Part shown: in pieces, positions 62,266-64,000 of the stretch
How positions within the stretch are numbered: the first letter of the stretch is position 1
How the letters are laid out: each line of letters begins with the position of its first letter
NCBI GenBank assembly: GCA_022564295.1
Contig: JADFLR010000010.1
Coordinates: forward strand, 79,464 to 143,463
Direction of reading: 5' to 3'
Source: Bacteroidota bacterium
GTDB taxonomy: Bacteria; Bacteroidota; Ignavibacteria; Ignavibacteriales; Ignavibacteriaceae
DNA: 64,000 nt
Program-made: the position numbers and the translations under genes
The notes under the pieces: generated by a model
What the model was told of the DNA's origin: nothing
Databases searched by the model: none
What the model saw: the letters and a program-made list of their open reading frames with translations, nothing else

Positions 62266-63746
62266 GCAGTTTCAATATTAACAATATTTCTGGGGTCATT
62301 TTTGTTAATACGTCCAGGCCTTTCTATATTGACCTGATCGACAAACATTGCATCCCTTTTATATACCCATTCAGACCAGTCTTTGATCATTCTCCTTATC
62401 CACCTAACAGGCATTGAGGAGTTAAGAATTTGAGCTGCCTTGTTAGGTTTTATTTCATGCAGTTTCTTTTCTATTGGAAATTTGTTTTTTCGCCAAATAC
62501 CATAAGGGTTAACTTTTCTTATATCTTCCTTTAATAGATAATGGGAAAAATCCTCTAACATCTGAAGTGATTTTAGATTGTTCCACTCTAATAAGGGATT
62601 GATTGCCATAGCTAAGCCGTGAGCATCTGCTTGAGAAATCCCCTTGCGCCTATCAGTCCTCTCTTTCATCAGGGATTGAGAGGGGTTTTTGTAATAGGCC
62701 TCCCTTTCTAACATGTCTAAAATTCCAAAGTAGACCGCTCTTGTTAGGTATCTCCGATATGTATTTTTCTTTCCCCGATATTGATCCCACCTAAATAATG
62801 GATTCCGTGTTATTCCTTTTTTATTAGAGCGGAAAAAATCTCTATTTAGTAATCTGAACACTTCGGCATGTGCAATATCCCAAATCTCTTTATTGATTGG
62901 TATGACTTTCTCTTCTCGTCGTGACCATTCATAAACAACATCGGGTTGTGGCTTTTTACTCGTCCACCAATCGTCCTCATTTTGTTTACAATCATCAAAA
63001 ATGGCATATCTCTCAGTTAGCACATGACCTAAGTCCTCACATACTTCTACAAAATCAATCCGCCTTTCAATATCTTCACCATTTTCAATTAAAACATCTG
63101 GTCCCTTAATTACCGCAAGGTGTTGTAGGGCAAGATCGCCCGCCCTTGATAGTTCTCCCGCTTGAGCTTCGAGAAGTGCGATCTTAATTATATTATTAGC
63201 CCATTCATCCTCTTCCTCTATTAATTCACGCCGCTCCTCAGAGCTAATACCTTTTTGGAGTATTATCTTCGACCCATTATTTATATCTTCGGTTGTATAG
63301 TTTAAAACAGGAAATACGGGATCAAAATATCCATGAAATAGTAAGGTATTTTCTGCGCTTCTAATATTTTCAAGGGATACATCAACTCTTCTATATTTTG
63401 GCTTAGAGTTTTTCCAGTCCGAATAATCAGTTTCATCAAAATACTTCCTTCTTTCAGAATGGCCTAGGATAACATAATCGGCACCTAAATCTTTTATTTG
63501 ATATGGAGATACTTCTCCGGTGAAAGAACCTTTGTTTTGCCAAAAACAATCTTGAGCGCCAAATTGAATTTTTGCTCCTGTATAAAGACTGATTAAAGCA
63601 TCTAAATAAACAAAAGGCGGACAAATGATTGTCTTAACATTCTTGAATTTTGGAACTTTGTTTTTTATTTTCTTAAATAAGGTTTCTGCCTCTCGAACTT
63701 CCAAAGGATTCATTTTCCAGTTGGCGATTATGTATTTCTTTCTCAT
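62253..63746 (-). CDS. Mosaic frame: N-terminal half of triosephosphate isomerase joined to an unknown 390-aa protein
   Basis: A 497-codon frame. Residues 1-107 are the N-terminal half of triosephosphate isomerase: KKYIIANWKMNPLEVREAE (Asn9, Lys11 of the active site), FGAQDCFWQNKGSFTGEVS and GADYVILGHSERRKYFDET (His96). After residue 107 (63426) the similarity stops; the catalytic Glu (near 165 in TIM) and the phosphate-binding loops are missing. Residues 108-497 are hydrophilic and Trp/Arg-rich (DDWWTSKKPQPDVVYEW, RYLTRAVYFGILDMLER, GIWRKNKFPIEKKLHEI) and match no family I know. The frame ends 13 bp inside the ATPase fragment. The TIM part looks like the Patescibacteria type. Confidence 0.6.
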   Translation of the reverse strand: MRKKYIIANWKMNPLEVREAETLFKKIKNKVPKFKNVKTIICPPFVYLDALISLYTGAKIQFGAQDCFWQNKGSFTGEVSPYQIKDLGADYVILGHSERRKYFDETDYSDWKNSKPKYRRVDVSLENIRSAENTLLFHGYFDPVFPVLNYTTEDINNGSKIILQKGISSEERRELIEEEDEWANNIIKIALLEAQAGELSRAGDLALQHLAVIKGPDVLIENGEDIERRIDFVEVCEDLGHVLTERYAIFDDCKQNEDDWWTSKKPQPDVVYEWSRREEKVIPINKEIWDIAHAEVFRLLNRDFFRSNKKGITRNPLFRWDQYRGKKNTYRRYLTRAVYFGILDMLEREAYYKNPSQSLMKERTDRRKGISQADAHGLAMAINPLLEWNNLKSLQMLEDFSHYLLKEDIRKVNPYGIWRKNKFPIEKKLHEIKPNKAAQILNSSMPVRWIRRMIKDWSEWVYKRDAMFVDQVNIERPGRINKNDPRNIVNIETAWAR

Positions 63747-63771
63747 GAGCCTATTCTAACATCAAATTTTT

Positions 63772-63796
63772 GAGGCGTCGCACACGGCGACGCCTC
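63772..63796. terminator. GC-rich hairpin at the composition break
   Basis: Arms GAGGCGTCGC (63772-63781) and GCGACGCCTC (63787-63796) pair perfectly over a 5-base loop. On the plus strand TTCTTCC follows; on the minus strand AAAAATTT follows, so neither side has a clean T-tract. It sits exactly where low-GC sequence changes to GC-rich sequence. Confidence 0.5.
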
Positions 63797-64000
63797 TTCT
63801 TCCTCCCTGCCTAGTCGTCGTTGGCCAGTTCGGTCTCCCGACCCAGAGCTGCTACAAATGAGTCCAGCTTAGCCTTTCGAGTACCCCTTCGAAGAACAAT
63901 GGTCCCATTGCCATTAAGCTGACCCTCGGTCTCGAAAGAACAGAACCTAGAATTACTGGGACCTCCTAGGGTCTGCCAGGTAAGCTGCTCCACTCTCTCC
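63797..64000. other. GC-rich edge sequence of different composition
   Basis: The last 204 bases are clearly richer in G and C than anything to the left of 63770. A 60-codon minus-strand frame (63811-63993) exists, but I recognise no family, and the reading is cut off by the window end for context. It may be the start of another segment from a different source. Confidence 0.4.

Noticed and set aside
63811..63993. 60-codon minus-strand frame at the right edge
   Set aside because: Length and composition match chance in GC-rich sequence; context is cut by the window end.

Overview
The window looks like a chromosomal stretch of a low-GC Bacteroidota/Chlorobiota-type bacterium, most likely of the Ignavibacteria group (probably a metagenome-derived contig). 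Three things point there. Several secreted proteins share a type IX secretion (T9SS) C-terminal sorting domain of the NYPNPFNPST...LKVYDVLGNE form. There is a large two-component-propeller sensor, a 2-oxoacid:ferredoxin oxidoreductase, and families common in that group (short AMP nucleosidase, TIGR02757, DUF2279, DUF6503, DUF1579/1569, AmgK-RapZ_C fusion). Most starts have weak Shine-Dalgarno signals. I see no tRNA, rRNA, CRISPR array, transposase or prophage. The assignment is inference from protein families, not from a marker gene.

Layout. 0-8 kb: tail of a T9SS protein, ClC channel, M64 peptidase, cyclic-2,3-DPG-synthetase-like GTPase, a secreted protein and threonine synthase. 8-15 kb: korA-korB and a propeller-SpoIIE sensor phosphatase. 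15-22 kb: DUF1579 protein, acetyltransferase, two T9SS proteins, AMP nucleosidase, PAP2 protein and an acidic secreted protein divergent from a histidine kinase/response regulator pair (22-24.5 kb), which is followed by a thioredoxin-like lipoprotein, MltF and YitT. 31-34.6 kb is a decayed zone: a lipoprotein frame with an in-frame stop, a multiheme-cytochrome-like fossil, a BNR/sialidase-like T9SS fossil and a probable structured RNA ending in a strong terminator. 34.6-45.7 kb: a second SpoIIE phosphatase, a MurU/AmgK-RapZ_C cell-wall-recycling cluster, a beta-helix lipoprotein, peptidases and a tandem FKBP. 45.8-53 kb (minus strand): LMW-PTP/fructosamine kinase, YjbQ/OB-fold/TolB-like/MBL genes, and feoA-feoB-fur. 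53-58.8 kb: a PAS-GAF histidine kinase and a two-gene unit made of an unknown 177-aa protein and a 916-aa SNF2-like protein with an Mrr-like C-terminus. 59-62.2 kb: C69 dipeptidase, cation transporter and the C-terminal third of a heavy-metal P-type ATPase.

The right end is abnormal. At about 62.26 kb the ATPase is cut off and abuts an unrelated open frame whose first 107 residues are the N-terminal half of a triosephosphate isomerase and whose remainder I do not recognise. At about 63.77 kb base composition jumps to GC-rich sequence after a GC-rich hairpin. This looks like a mosaic of two or three sources, either foreign DNA or an assembly chimera.

The best candidate for an undescribed system is the 55464-58753 gene pair. 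Its large protein has recognisable SNF2 motifs but altered Walker A and arginine-finger positions, and an Mrr-like nuclease fold whose catalytic Q/E position also looks changed.
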